From Granulicoccus phenolivorans DSM 17626 = NBRC 107789 = JCM 15570 (lineage in GTDB: Bacteria; Actinomycetota; Actinomycetes; Propionibacteriales; Propionibacteriaceae): a DNA stretch of 64,000 bases. The stretch spans positions 62,001 to 126,000 of the forward strand of contig NZ_AUHH01000001.1 of the NCBI RefSeq assembly GCF_000423085.1. Reading direction: 5' to 3'. A program made the translations under genes and the position numbers. The notes below the pieces were generated by a model, which worked only from the letters and a program-made list of their open reading frames with translations, was not told where the DNA came from and did no database searches. Below, piece by piece: positions 33,283 through 41,222 of the stretch. Numbering within the stretch: position 1 is the first letter of the stretch; each line of letters opens with the position of its first letter.

Positions 33283-34428
33283 ATGCCCCGTCCGGCCCAT
33301 CTCGCCCGACTGACTGCCGCCCTCGCCGTCGCCCTGCCGCTCGCCCTGGCGGGCAATCTCGCCGCCCAGGCAGCGGAGACCGAGCCGGCCCGAACCTGGT
33401 CCGGGCCGCGCCTGGCCGAGGCCGGGCAGGGGCGGTGCGCCCCGGCGTACACCCTCGAGGAGGTCACCGGACTCGGTGGGAACGCCACCTATGTCACCGC
33501 GCTGAACAACAGCGGCGATGTCGCCGGCAGCTCACGGACCGGGACGACAGGGCGTCCGCAGTTGCCCTTCCACCAGGACCAGCGGCTCGAGGTCCCCGCC
33601 GGCTCGACCTTCGGTCGGGTGATGGACCTCAACGAGCGTGGCCAGGCAGCCGGAGAGGTCTTCACTGCCGCGCCGGAGCAGAGCCGGGCCGCACTGTGGA
33701 GCACCTCCGGGCAGCTCACGATCCTCGAATCGCCGGGGCGACCGGGCGGCGTGGCCAATGCGATCAACAGCCGGGGCCAGGTCGCCGGGGTGACCACGGC
33801 GACCGACGGCCGGGCCCGCGCGACCGTGTGGGACAACAAGGGCTCCGCGAAGACCCTGCCCTTCTACCAGGACGAGGCCGGGGCATCGGCGCGAGCCCTG
33901 GACCTGGCTGACGACGGCACCGCGGTCGGCAGTTCCACATTCTTCGAGGGCGAGGGCGATGACCGCCACGGTCACGGCCAGGCCGCGCTGTGGACCTCGC
34001 AGGGCGCGGTGCACACCCTCGGCGCGCTCGCCGACCACGGCACCTCCTCGGCCAAGGCGGTCACCGGAGCCTATGTCGTGGGTGAGGCGTCGCTGTCCGG
34101 CGCCACCCGGGCGGTCGCGTTCACCGACCACGGCCCGCAGGAACTTCCGACCCTGAACGACTGGCGCCACTCGACGGCGAACGAGGTCTCCCAGCAGGGG
34201 GTCGTCGTGGGCCATTCCAGCCGGCTCGCCGGCGCACCCACCTTCGGTGGCGCGGCGACCGTGTGGTGCGAGGGGCGCGCGGTCGACCTGGGCAGCGTCA
34301 CCGTCGGCGCCCCCGAGGGTTGGACCCTGATCAGCGCCGAGGGCATCAATCCGCGCGGGCAGATCGCGGGCTACGCCCGGACCACCGACGGTGCGATCCA
34401 CGGCTTCGTGCTGACCCCGGGACGCTGA
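33283..34428 (+). CDS. Secreted HAF-repeat protein
   Basis: The 381-residue precursor has a Sec signal peptide (RLTAALAVALPLALAGNLAAQAAE, cleavage after AQA). The mature region repeats HAF-family units of about 45 residues: VTALNNSGDVAGSS, MDLNERGQAAGEV, NAINSRGQVAGVT, LDLADDGTAVGSS and INPRGQIAGYA, each followed by an ALW/TVW strand. Such proteins are extracellular propeller-like proteins of unknown role. ATG 33283 is chosen for the GGAGG at 33274; the signal peptide fits better from there than from ATG 33271. An EGEGDDRHGHG stretch is a possible metal-binding patch. Confidence 0.82.
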   Translation: MPRPAHLARLTAALAVALPLALAGNLAAQAAETEPARTWSGPRLAEAGQGRCAPAYTLEEVTGLGGNATYVTALNNSGDVAGSSRTGTTGRPQLPFHQDQRLEVPAGSTFGRVMDLNERGQAAGEVFTAAPEQSRAALWSTSGQLTILESPGRPGGVANAINSRGQVAGVTTATDGRARATVWDNKGSAKTLPFYQDEAGASARALDLADDGTAVGSSTFFEGEGDDRHGHGQAALWTSQGAVHTLGALADHGTSSAKAVTGAYVVGEASLSGATRAVAFTDHGPQELPTLNDWRHSTANEVSQQGVVVGHSSRLAGAPTFGGAATVWCEGRAVDLGSVTVGAPEGWTLISAEGINPRGQIAGYARTTDGAIHGFVLTPGR

Positions 34429-34500
34429 CCCGCCCGACTGGCGACCCCACCTCCTCGTACGCGGCCCCCGACCTCCCGGATCGAGCTTCACCACACCCAC

Positions 34501-34565
34501 CCAGCGTCACCATGGGCACACCAGCGTCACGGCGCACCGAAGCTGCCTGCCCAACGGTGACGCTG
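34501..34565. repeat. Three copies of CAGCGTCAC in an intergenic gap
   Basis: CCAGCGTCAC occurs at 34501-34510 and 34521-34530 (20-bp period), and its inverse GTGACGCTG at 34557-34565. The rest of the 34429-34695 gap holds only the tRNA promoter. The spacing of two helical turns is compatible with cooperative protein binding, and the inverted copy could also form a hairpin. Confidence 0.45.
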
Positions 34566-34648
34566 CCTGACCGAACCGAAGCCCGATCCGCCCGAAACAG
34601 CTCCGGGAGCCCCGCGGGCGGGCACTTTGGATGAGTCAACGCGTCGGT

Positions 34649-34677
34649 TTGCACGAGTGAGCCCCGGTGAGTAGAGT
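34649..34677 (+). promoter_or_regulatory. Promoter of tRNA-Ala
   Basis: TTGCAC (34649-34654), a 17-bp spacer and TAGAGT (34672-34677) form a near-consensus sigma-70 type promoter. Initiation would be about 12 nt before the tRNA 5' end. Confidence 0.7.
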
Positions 34678-34695
34678 GTCGGGGTCGCCAGATGC

Positions 34696-34768
34696 GGGGC
34701 ATTAGCTCAGCTGGTAGAGCGCCTCGGTCGCATCGAGGAGGTCAGGGGTTCGATTCCCCTATGCTCCA
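34696..34768 (+). tRNA. tRNA-Ala (anticodon CGC)
   Basis: The 73-nt cloverleaf has acceptor GGGGCAT/ATGCTCC, D-stem GCTC/GAGC, anticodon stem CCTCG/CGAGG with loop GTCGCAT (anticodon CGC, codon GCG), and T-stem AGGGG/CCCCT with TTCGATT. The discriminator is A and CCA is not encoded. Confidence 0.95.
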
Positions 34769-34776
34769 CTCCGCAA

Positions 34777-34809
34777 AAAGCCCCCGACCCATTCCGGGTC
34801 GGGGGCTTT
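34777..34809. terminator. Bidirectional terminator between tRNA-Ala and sepX/glpR
   Basis: AAAGCCCCCGACCC (34777-34790) and GGGTCGGGGGCTTT (34796-34809) form a perfect 14-bp stem with a 5-nt loop. It can end the tRNA transcript on the plus strand and the minus-strand gene ending at 34822. Confidence 0.9.
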
Positions 34810-34821
34810 CTCGCGTCCGGA

Positions 34822-35568
34822 CTACTCGCCCACCGCGCGCGGCAGTTCGACCGGCTCGAGCGCGGCGCCGGGCTGCTCGTCGGCAGTCACCGGAGCGGCG
34901 CCGACCGGCGGCCCGGACAGGTCGATGGTGCGAACCGTACGCGGGGCGAGCGGACGGGACACATAGGTCGGCGTGGTGATCGGCAGCGGATCCCACAGAC
35001 TCCCGGCCGAAGTCTTGACCGCTCCGCCCAGCGGCAGGGTCCGGGCGCGGCTCTCCCCCGACTCTGCAGGCAGGGCAGCCGGTCGAATCGCCACGGTCTC
35101 CTCGGTGCCGGCATCCAGGATCGCCGCACGCCGCTTGGCGATCTCCCGATCGAGCAGGACCACACTGAGCCGGCACCCCGGGAACCAGGCCAGCAGCAGG
35201 CCGCCCCCGACCGCGAGCGCCCACCAGGGCAGCGAACCGGTCACCACGAAGACCGCCAGCACCACCGTGCTCAGCAGCAGGCTCAGCAGGATATTGCGCC
35301 GCAGCCCGGTGGCCCGCTGCTCGACCAGGCGCAGGGCGGCGAGATCGGCCTTGCGGGTCAGCGGGGTCGACACCCCGGCCTGCGGATCCTCCGCTTCCTC
35401 GGCCGGCGCCTCGGCCGCCGCGCGGATCACGCGTACGTCGGCGAAGCGCTCCTGCGGATCGGCAATCGGTGCCGGCTTCCCGGTCGCGGAGCGAGTCAGT
35501 CGCCCAGGCACGAGCACCACCAGCCACACCAGGGCGATGGCTCCGAAGATCAGTCCTGTGGTCCCCAT
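34822..35568 (-). CDS. sepX: Divisome membrane protein SepX/GlpR-like
   Basis: The 248-residue protein has an N-terminal transmembrane helix (TGLIFGAIALVWLVVLVPGRL), an acidic linker, a central two-helix hydrophobic region (NILLSLLLSTVVLAVFVVTG, PWWALAVGGGLLLAWF) and a long disordered cytoplasmic tail. Gene order glp-rimJ-this gene is that of the actinobacterial locus where GlpR/SepX is the membrane receptor for Glp at the division site. Sequence identity to that family is judged from topology and context. TAACTT 7 nt before ATG 35568 indicates a leaderless start and its own promoter. Confidence 0.78.
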   Translation of the reverse strand: MGTTGLIFGAIALVWLVVLVPGRLTRSATGKPAPIADPQERFADVRVIRAAAEAPAEEAEDPQAGVSTPLTRKADLAALRLVEQRATGLRRNILLSLLLSTVVLAVFVVTGSLPWWALAVGGGLLLAWFPGCRLSVVLLDREIAKRRAAILDAGTEETVAIRPAALPAESGESRARTLPLGGAVKTSAGSLWDPLPITTPTYVSRPLAPRTVRTIDLSGPPVGAAPVTADEQPGAALEPVELPRAVGE

Positions 35569-35665
35569 GCCGGAGAAGTTATCGGGCCGTGACCCGGGGA
35601 CCCTTGATCCGCGTCGAGTGTCGCCGAGAAAGTTGGGGCAAATGTGACGGTTGTGACGAACGCGA

Positions 35666-36349
35666 TCAGCGCGGACGGCCGTGCTCGTAACGCGCAAGCA
35701 ACCCGCCGGGGACTTCCTCACTGTGCAGCGCGAAAATCTCGTGATCGCGCCATTCCCCGTCGATGTGCAGGTACCGCGGTCGCAGGCCCTCGTGACGAAA
35801 GCCGAGCTTGCGCACCACCCGCAGCGACTTCTCGTTCTCCGGCCGGATCGCGACCTCCATCCGGTGCAGGCCGAGCACCGCGAAGCAGTAATCGGTGGCC
35901 ATCGCGACCGCGGTGGGAATGATCCCCCGGCCGGCCCACCGCTGATCGATCCAATAGCCCACCTGCGCACACTGCGCCGAGCCGTAGGTGATACCGCTGA
36001 CGGTGAGCTGACCGACCACCGGCAGCGTTCCGGCGGCGGCCCCCCGCTCCCGGTCCACCGCGACCAGCCAGGGCAGGCTCTGCCCCTGCCGCGCCTGCCG
36101 GGTCAGCATCCGGACGAACCCGGCGTACGTGCGCGGGCCCGGCGCTCCCCCCGGCGGCATGGTCGCATCCCACGGGCTGAGCCATTGCCGGTTGGCCTCG
36201 CGGATGGCGTCCCAGGTCCCGCGGTCCCGGACCCGGATCGGGCGCAGCACCACGCCGGCGTGCTGCAGGGTGATCGGCCAGTGGTCCCCGGCCCGGTTCA
36301 ACTGATCCCGCCAGCCCGGATCGGTGGGCGGACCGCCCGCAGCGCTCAC
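35666..36349 (-). CDS. rimJ: GNAT acetyltransferase, RimJ/RimL-like
   Basis: The 227-residue protein has the RimJ/RimL pattern VVLRPIRVRDRGTWDAIREANRQWLSPWD (in parts), VGYWIDQRWAGRGIIPTAVAMATDY and the C-terminal ENEKSLRVVRKLGFRHEGLRPRYLHIDGEWRDHEIFAL. It would acetylate a protein N-terminus or a small molecule. GTG 36349 overlaps the glp stop by 4 nt. It is conserved between glp and glpR in related genomes. Confidence 0.88.
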   Translation of the reverse strand: MSAAGGPPTDPGWRDQLNRAGDHWPITLQHAGVVLRPIRVRDRGTWDAIREANRQWLSPWDATMPPGGAPGPRTYAGFVRMLTRQARQGQSLPWLVAVDRERGAAAGTLPVVGQLTVSGITYGSAQCAQVGYWIDQRWAGRGIIPTAVAMATDYCFAVLGLHRMEVAIRPENEKSLRVVRKLGFRHEGLRPRYLHIDGEWRDHEIFALHSEEVPGGLLARYEHGRPR

Positions 36350-37656
36350 TCGTCCTCGTCCAGCAACCACACCTCGACGTCGTCCCCGGCGGCCACGGCA
36401 GCCTGGTCCGGACGCACCAGGACCAGGGCGTTGCTGCGTTCCAGGGTGGCCAGCGGGGAGGCATCCCGCACCGGTTCGACGGTCCCGTCGGCGGGATCCA
36501 CCTCGGCCCGGATGAAGTCGGTGGTGCCCTCCTCGGAGGTGAACAAGACCTTGGCCGGGCGCTGCACGCTCTCCCGGACGACCGGCGCCACCCCGCGCAG
36601 GGTGAGCAGCGCGGGCCGGACGAAACACTCGAAGGCCACGAACGTGTCCACCGGGTGGTTCGGCACCACCAGCAGCGGCACCTCCTCCAGCCCGATCCGG
36701 GCGAACCCGAGCGGCATCCCCGCACCGATCGCGACGTCACAGAAGTCACTCAGGCCGAGCTCGGGCAGCACCTCCTCCAGCAGGCCACCGCCGCCCAGCT
36801 CCAGGCCCCCGGCGATCACCAGCAGGTCGGCGCGGACCAACTGGTCCGAGATCGCCTGGCTGACCTCGGCCGGATCGGTGCTCACCAGCGGCACCCGGAA
36901 CACCTGGGCACCGGCGGCCCGGGCGGCCGCGGCCAACAAGAAGGACGCCGCATCGTAGGTCTCCCCCCGCGCGGTCAGCGGCCGGCCCGGATCGACCAGT
37001 TCGGCCCCGGTCGACATCACCACCACACGCGGGCGCGGTCGGGCCAGCACCTTGTCGACCCCGACCCCGGCGAGCAGCCCGATGGTGCGCGGCCCGATCC
37101 GGTGCCCGTTGTCGAGCAGCTTGTCCCCGAGGCTGATATCCGACCCCTTCGCCACGATGTACGCCCCGACCTCCACCGGCATCCGGACGGCCACATCATC
37201 GGTGCCCGAATCGGTGCCACCCTCGGGCACGACCGCATCGGCCCCGGCCGGGATCGGCGCCCCGGCAGTCACCCGCATCGCCGTCCCCGGCGCCAGGGGT
37301 TCCCCGATCACCGAGCCGGCGTGCAGTTCGTCGGTCACCGCCAGCACCGACGGCTCCGCCTCGCTCGGGCTGCCCAGATCAGCGACCCGCACCGCGTACC
37401 CCGGCACGGCGGCCTGATCGAACCCGGGCAGGTCGACATCGGCGTAGATGTCCTCACACAGGTGCAGACCCCAGGCATCCAGCAGCTGCAACCCGAACGG
37501 CGGCAGCTGCTCGATCAGGCCGAGGAGATAGTCGCGCTGTTCGGCCCAGTCGCGGAACCCGCCGGCATTGGTGGCCGGTGGCGGCGGAAGCGTCGGCTCC
37601 TCAATCACCGGCTCCGGAGCCGGCGCGGCCTTCTTCTTGCGCCCGAAAAGTCCCAT
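36346..37656 (-). CDS. glp: Gephyrin-like molybdotransferase homologue Glp (MoeA family), active-site signatures altered
   Basis: The 436-residue protein has the MoeA domain order, preceded by an MGLFGRKKK leader and a Pro-rich linker. The MoeA motif FDNSAMDGYAV reads FDQAAVPGYAV, losing the Asp. GGVSVGxxD is GGLELGGGG, and GLPGNPVS is VVPNHPVD. In Corynebacterium Glp binds FtsZ and its receptor GlpR, which fits the neighbours rimJ and sepX. A divisome role with weakened or lost molybdenum-cofactor chemistry is inferred. TATCGT 7 nt upstream of ATG 37656 gives a leaderless start. Confidence 0.88.
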   Translation of the reverse strand: MGLFGRKKKAAPAPEPVIEEPTLPPPPATNAGGFRDWAEQRDYLLGLIEQLPPFGLQLLDAWGLHLCEDIYADVDLPGFDQAAVPGYAVRVADLGSPSEAEPSVLAVTDELHAGSVIGEPLAPGTAMRVTAGAPIPAGADAVVPEGGTDSGTDDVAVRMPVEVGAYIVAKGSDISLGDKLLDNGHRIGPRTIGLLAGVGVDKVLARPRPRVVVMSTGAELVDPGRPLTARGETYDAASFLLAAAARAAGAQVFRVPLVSTDPAEVSQAISDQLVRADLLVIAGGLELGGGGLLEEVLPELGLSDFCDVAIGAGMPLGFARIGLEEVPLLVVPNHPVDTFVAFECFVRPALLTLRGVAPVVRESVQRPAKVLFTSEEGTTDFIRAEVDPADGTVEPVRDASPLATLERSNALVLVRPDQAAVAAGDDVEVWLLDEDE

Positions 37657-37674
37657 GGCGCCTACGATAGGCGA
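37657..37674. promoter_or_regulatory. 18-bp divergent promoter with overlapping outward -10 elements
   Basis: The whole gap between glp and the cyclo-ligase gene is GGCGCCTACGATAGGCGA. It contains TACGAT (37663-37668) 6 nt before ATG 37675 on the plus strand and TATCGT (37669-37664) 7 nt before ATG 37656 on the minus strand. The two hexamers overlap by 5 bp. Confidence 0.6.
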
Positions 37675-38367
37675 ATGCTCCCGTCTGATCCGGTTCGACG
37701 CCCCGACGACCAGCGACCCTCCGCCGCGGAGCAGGCCCGGATCGACGACGCCGCACTCGCCGGCGCCAAGGACCAGCTGCGCCGGGCCGTCCGCACCCGG
37801 CGCGATTCGCGGACCGAACAGCGCCGCATCGCCGACGATTCCGCCCGGACCGCGCTGCTGCGCGACTTCCTGGGCGATCCCGGCGCGCTGACGGTGGCGC
37901 TGTATCTTTCGGTGAGCCCCGAGCCGGACACCACCGAGTTGATCGCCTGGCTGCACACCACCGGCGCCCGGGTCCTGCTGCCGGTGCTGGGCCGCCACCC
38001 CGACGGCACCCCGCGACGCCGGCCGGACTGGGCCGAGTACGCCGGCCCCGAGCAGCTGCGCCTGGGCTACCGGGACATTCCCGAACCGACCACCCCCGCG
38101 CTCGGCGAGGTGGCCCTGCTGCGCGCGGACGTGATCATCGCCCCGGCCCTGGCCGCGACCACCACCGGCGACCGGCTGGGCACCGGCGGCGGCTGGTACG
38201 ACCGCGCGCTCACCTTTGCGGTGCCCGGCAGTGTGAGTGTCGCCCTGCTCAACGAGGACGAGGTGCTGGCGGGGTTGCCGGTGCAGTCCTTCGACCGCCG
38301 GGTGGATGTGCTGGCCACCCCCACCCGGCTGATCCGCTGCGAGCCGGTCAGCCCACCCGAAGCGTGA
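37675..38367 (+). CDS. 5-formyltetrahydrofolate cyclo-ligase
   Basis: The 230-residue protein has KDQLRRAVRTRRDSR at the N-terminus and the C-terminal signature RLGTGGGWYDRAL with VQSFDRRVDVLATPTRLI. It converts 5-formyl-THF to 5,10-methenyl-THF using ATP. The N-terminus is longer than usual before the KxxLR motif, but the leaderless -10 supports ATG 37675. Its 3' end overlaps the convergent acylase-like gene by 20 nt. The homologue sits beside galU and the fmdB-like gene in mycobacteria. Confidence 0.92.
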   Translation: MLPSDPVRRPDDQRPSAAEQARIDDAALAGAKDQLRRAVRTRRDSRTEQRRIADDSARTALLRDFLGDPGALTVALYLSVSPEPDTTELIAWLHTTGARVLLPVLGRHPDGTPRRRPDWAEYAGPEQLRLGYRDIPEPTTPALGEVALLRADVIIAPALAATTTGDRLGTGGGWYDRALTFAVPGSVSVALLNEDEVLAGLPVQSFDRRVDVLATPTRLIRCEPVSPPEA

Positions 38368-40708
38368 GGCGCTCCTGGGCGCCGGCCTGCACCCGCTCCC
38401 GCGAGTACGCCCAGGGCCGCAACCGGTTGGCCATCATCGCCGGGGCCTGATCCCGATAGTGGGCATGCCCGGGATGCCCGGAGGCTCCGGTCAGGACTGC
38501 CCAGCGGGACCCGTCCGGATCAGCCAGGTCGATCACCATCCGATACAGCGGTGCGGTGGCCACTTCCCGGCTGCCCGGTCGTTGACCGAACCCGGCCACG
38601 GTGCCGGCGCCCCCGCCGACCGGCCCCTGCTCCGGACTCAGCAGCGCCGCGGCGAAGCTGTGCCGCAGCGGGTGCGTGACCCGCAGGGTGTGCAGCTTCC
38701 CCCAGCTCCACTCCCGGGGTGACTGCGCCACGCGCGCGGTGATCTGCCGGCGGGCCTCGGTCATCGCCTGGATCAGCAACGCCTGCCGGGTCTCGGTTGC
38801 CGGGGTCGCCGCAATGTCCCACAGCGGATTCTCCGGGTCGGCCAGCATCCGCTCCAGCAGGCTGTACCAGTAGCCCGACGGGGTGACCGGCAGCGAGGCC
38901 GGCATCTCGTCGAAGCACAGCGCGAGCAGCCGATCGACAACCTCCTGGAAGTACGCCGCGGCCGCACTGTCGGCGCTCATCCGGCCGTCCCAGCCGACCA
39001 GGGCATCGCGTCCCTCGGCCACCCAGGAGTCGCTCACCGGGGTTCGCAGCAGTTCGGGGAGCAGGGTGTCGGCCAGCGGGTGACGCTGATCCGCGAGCAG
39101 GGCCTGGGCCCGATCGGCATCGAATGCGGCACCGGTGTCGAGCTCGCGCTCCAGCGCCCGGCCGGTGACCTGATCGGCGGTGCTGAGTACGCCGGAGGCC
39201 GGGTTGAGCGTCGACGGCAATTCGGCGGCCGGGACGGTCTGCCAGTGGTCCCCGTCGGGGATCCAGGCGAACCGGTCGTCCCAGCCGGGGACCGGGAGGC
39301 TGCCGTCACCGGTCCCGCGGCGCGGCACCGCACCGGCGACCTGGTCGGCGATCACGCCGGAGGCATCGGCGTACAGGAGGTGGACCGGCTCCCCCATGGT
39401 GGCCGCCGCGGCGCGGAACTCGGTGAAGTCCCGGGCCCGGTTCAGGGCCAGCAACGACCCCAGGGTCCGATCGGGGGTGAGCAGGGTCGTGCGCAGGGCA
39501 ACGGCGTCGGTCTCGGTGCGGATCGCCTCCCCCAGGCCTTCCAACTGGGGGGCGACATCGGACAACAGCGGACCGTTCCCGGTCGTGCGCACCTCGATGG
39601 TCCGGGGCGGCTCGCCGCGCACGCCGATGGTTTCGCTGCGGTGCTGCACCGCCTCGGTGCCGCCGGCCCGCTGGACGGTCCCGGCCGCGATCCGTTCGAT
39701 CACCACGTCCTGGGTGTCGATCCGGGCCGGACTCAGCAGCCACGCGATCCGACCGTTGTGTCCGGAGTTGACCCCGGGGACGCCGGCGCGAGCGAATCCG
39801 GTGACGTCATAGGGGCAGGCATCGTTGCGGATGGCACAGTGCAGCCCCACCTGGTGCAGGCCCGCGCCCATCCGGGCCGGACCGGTGACGGTGCCGGCGA
39901 GCAGGGGCCGGCCGGTGGTGGTGCGGGTGGGCCCGAGGACGACCGCGCTCGCCCCCGAGGTGGCCGCCTGCGTCCGATCCCCCAGCCACGGTCCGAGGGC
40001 GGCATCGGCGCCGAGCGTGCGCAGCAGCGCCTGCGACCACTCGGTCGCCTCCACGCCCCCGGCCCCCTCCCGCAGTTGCTCCGTCTGGGCCACCCCCATA
40101 CTCCGGGCGACCGAGGCGTAGCCGATCTCGTCGGCCCAGCCCAGGTGCGACACCCAGGCCGACGCCTTCAGCACCACCAGGGTGTCCACCGCGGACCAGG
40201 TCGGCGGCGGCTGGTTGTAGCCGAGCAGGACGTACTCCACGGCGAGCTGGTCGGCATTGCGACTGGCCAGGTAGGCATTGACCCCCGAGGCGTACGCGTC
40301 CAGCAGGCGTCGGTCCTCGCCGGTCACCAGGGCCAGTTCGGCCTCCGCGACCCGTCGGAAGCCGAGCGTGCGGGCGTACGCATCGGCGGCGAAGCCGGTG
40401 GCCCCGACCAGTTCGGCGAGTTCGCCCGACCCCACCCGACGCTGCAGGTCCATCTGGAAGAAGTGGTCCTGGGCCTGCAGGAACCCCTGCGCGGCGAACA
40501 GGTCCTCCGGATCGCCGGCGGTGATCTGCGGCACCCCCTGCTGATCGCGGACCACCTCGACGTCGCGGTGCAATCCGGGCAGCACCACTTCGCCGGTGGT
40601 CACCGGGAAGGAACTGCGTACGGTGACCGTGAGCAGGCTGCCCAGGGCGGCTGCCAGCACCAGCAGCACCACCAGGGGAAACAGGAGCCAACGGCGAAGC
40701 ACACGCAC
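38348..40708 (-). CDS. Penicillin acylase (Ntn-hydrolase S45) family protein with altered nucleophile motif
   Basis: The 786-residue protein has an N-terminal membrane anchor/signal (RWLLFPLVVLLVLAAALGSLL) and S45 features: VVRDQQGVPQITAGDPEDLFAAQGFLQAQDHFFQMD in parts, SGELAELVG, LGYNQPPPTW, GVPGVNSGHNGRIAW and TQDVVIERI. The autoprocessing site, normally GSNxW where Ser is the catalytic N-terminal nucleophile, reads GASAV. The NDPH that follows TATGKPLLA is GTVT after TTTGRPLLA. Processing and activity are therefore doubtful, or use the next Ser. The GTG start is at 40708. Confidence 0.85.
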   Translation of the reverse strand: MRVLRRWLLFPLVVLLVLAAALGSLLTVTVRSSFPVTTGEVVLPGLHRDVEVVRDQQGVPQITAGDPEDLFAAQGFLQAQDHFFQMDLQRRVGSGELAELVGATGFAADAYARTLGFRRVAEAELALVTGEDRRLLDAYASGVNAYLASRNADQLAVEYVLLGYNQPPPTWSAVDTLVVLKASAWVSHLGWADEIGYASVARSMGVAQTEQLREGAGGVEATEWSQALLRTLGADAALGPWLGDRTQAATSGASAVVLGPTRTTTGRPLLAGTVTGPARMGAGLHQVGLHCAIRNDACPYDVTGFARAGVPGVNSGHNGRIAWLLSPARIDTQDVVIERIAAGTVQRAGGTEAVQHRSETIGVRGEPPRTIEVRTTGNGPLLSDVAPQLEGLGEAIRTETDAVALRTTLLTPDRTLGSLLALNRARDFTEFRAAAATMGEPVHLLYADASGVIADQVAGAVPRRGTGDGSLPVPGWDDRFAWIPDGDHWQTVPAAELPSTLNPASGVLSTADQVTGRALERELDTGAAFDADRAQALLADQRHPLADTLLPELLRTPVSDSWVAEGRDALVGWDGRMSADSAAAAYFQEVVDRLLALCFDEMPASLPVTPSGYWYSLLERMLADPENPLWDIAATPATETRQALLIQAMTEARRQITARVAQSPREWSWGKLHTLRVTHPLRHSFAAALLSPEQGPVGGGAGTVAGFGQRPGSREVATAPLYRMVIDLADPDGSRWAVLTGASGHPGHAHYRDQAPAMMANRLRPWAYSRERVQAGAQERLTLRVG

Positions 40709-40797
40709 GGGCCGACTCTAACCGGCGGCCCCGTCGAGAGGGTCGATTCCCGACCGCGGTTGTACCATTTCCGATCGAGATCGAGACGGAGGCTGCG

Positions 40798-41154
40798 TTG
40801 CCCACTTATCAGTACCGGTGCAAGAACTGCGGGAAAGAACTGGAGGTCGTCCAGTCGTTCAGCGACGACGCGCTGACCCTGTGCCCGAACTGTCACCAGG
40901 AGGCGCTGCAGAAGGTGTTCAGCGCCGTCGGCGTGGTGTTCAAGGGCTCCGGCTTCTACCGGACCGACAGCCGCGGCACCGGGGCAGGTACGTCGGCCGC
41001 CTCGGGTTCGGGTGACTCCGGGTCCGGTTCGGCGACCTCGTCGACGTCGTCGTCCTCGTCCCCCTCGACCGATTCCGGGTCTACGGGCTCGACGACAAAG
41101 AGCACCCCGGCGACCGGCTCCTCGACCGGCGGGACCGCCACCACCGCAAGCTGA
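40798..41154 (+). CDS. FmdB-type zinc-ribbon protein with disordered Ser/Thr-rich tail (Ruc-like)
   Basis: The 118-residue protein starts PTYQYRCKNCGKELEVVQSF and has a second CPNC pair, a four-Cys zinc ribbon of the FmdB family. Residues 60-118 are low-complexity Gly/Ser/Thr. In M. tuberculosis the homologue next to the cyclo-ligase gene (Rv0991c) was described as a redox-regulated chaperone with the same ribbon plus disordered tail. The TTG start at 40798 follows GACGGAGG. Confidence 0.88.
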   Translation: MPTYQYRCKNCGKELEVVQSFSDDALTLCPNCHQEALQKVFSAVGVVFKGSGFYRTDSRGTGAGTSAASGSGDSGSGSATSSTSSSSSPSTDSGSTGSTTKSTPATGSSTGGTATTAS

Positions 41155-41222
41155 CAACACCGGCGGCGTTCGGACAACACCGCATCCGGCGTGATCCGGG
41201 CGCGCACGGCCACCCTTACCGC

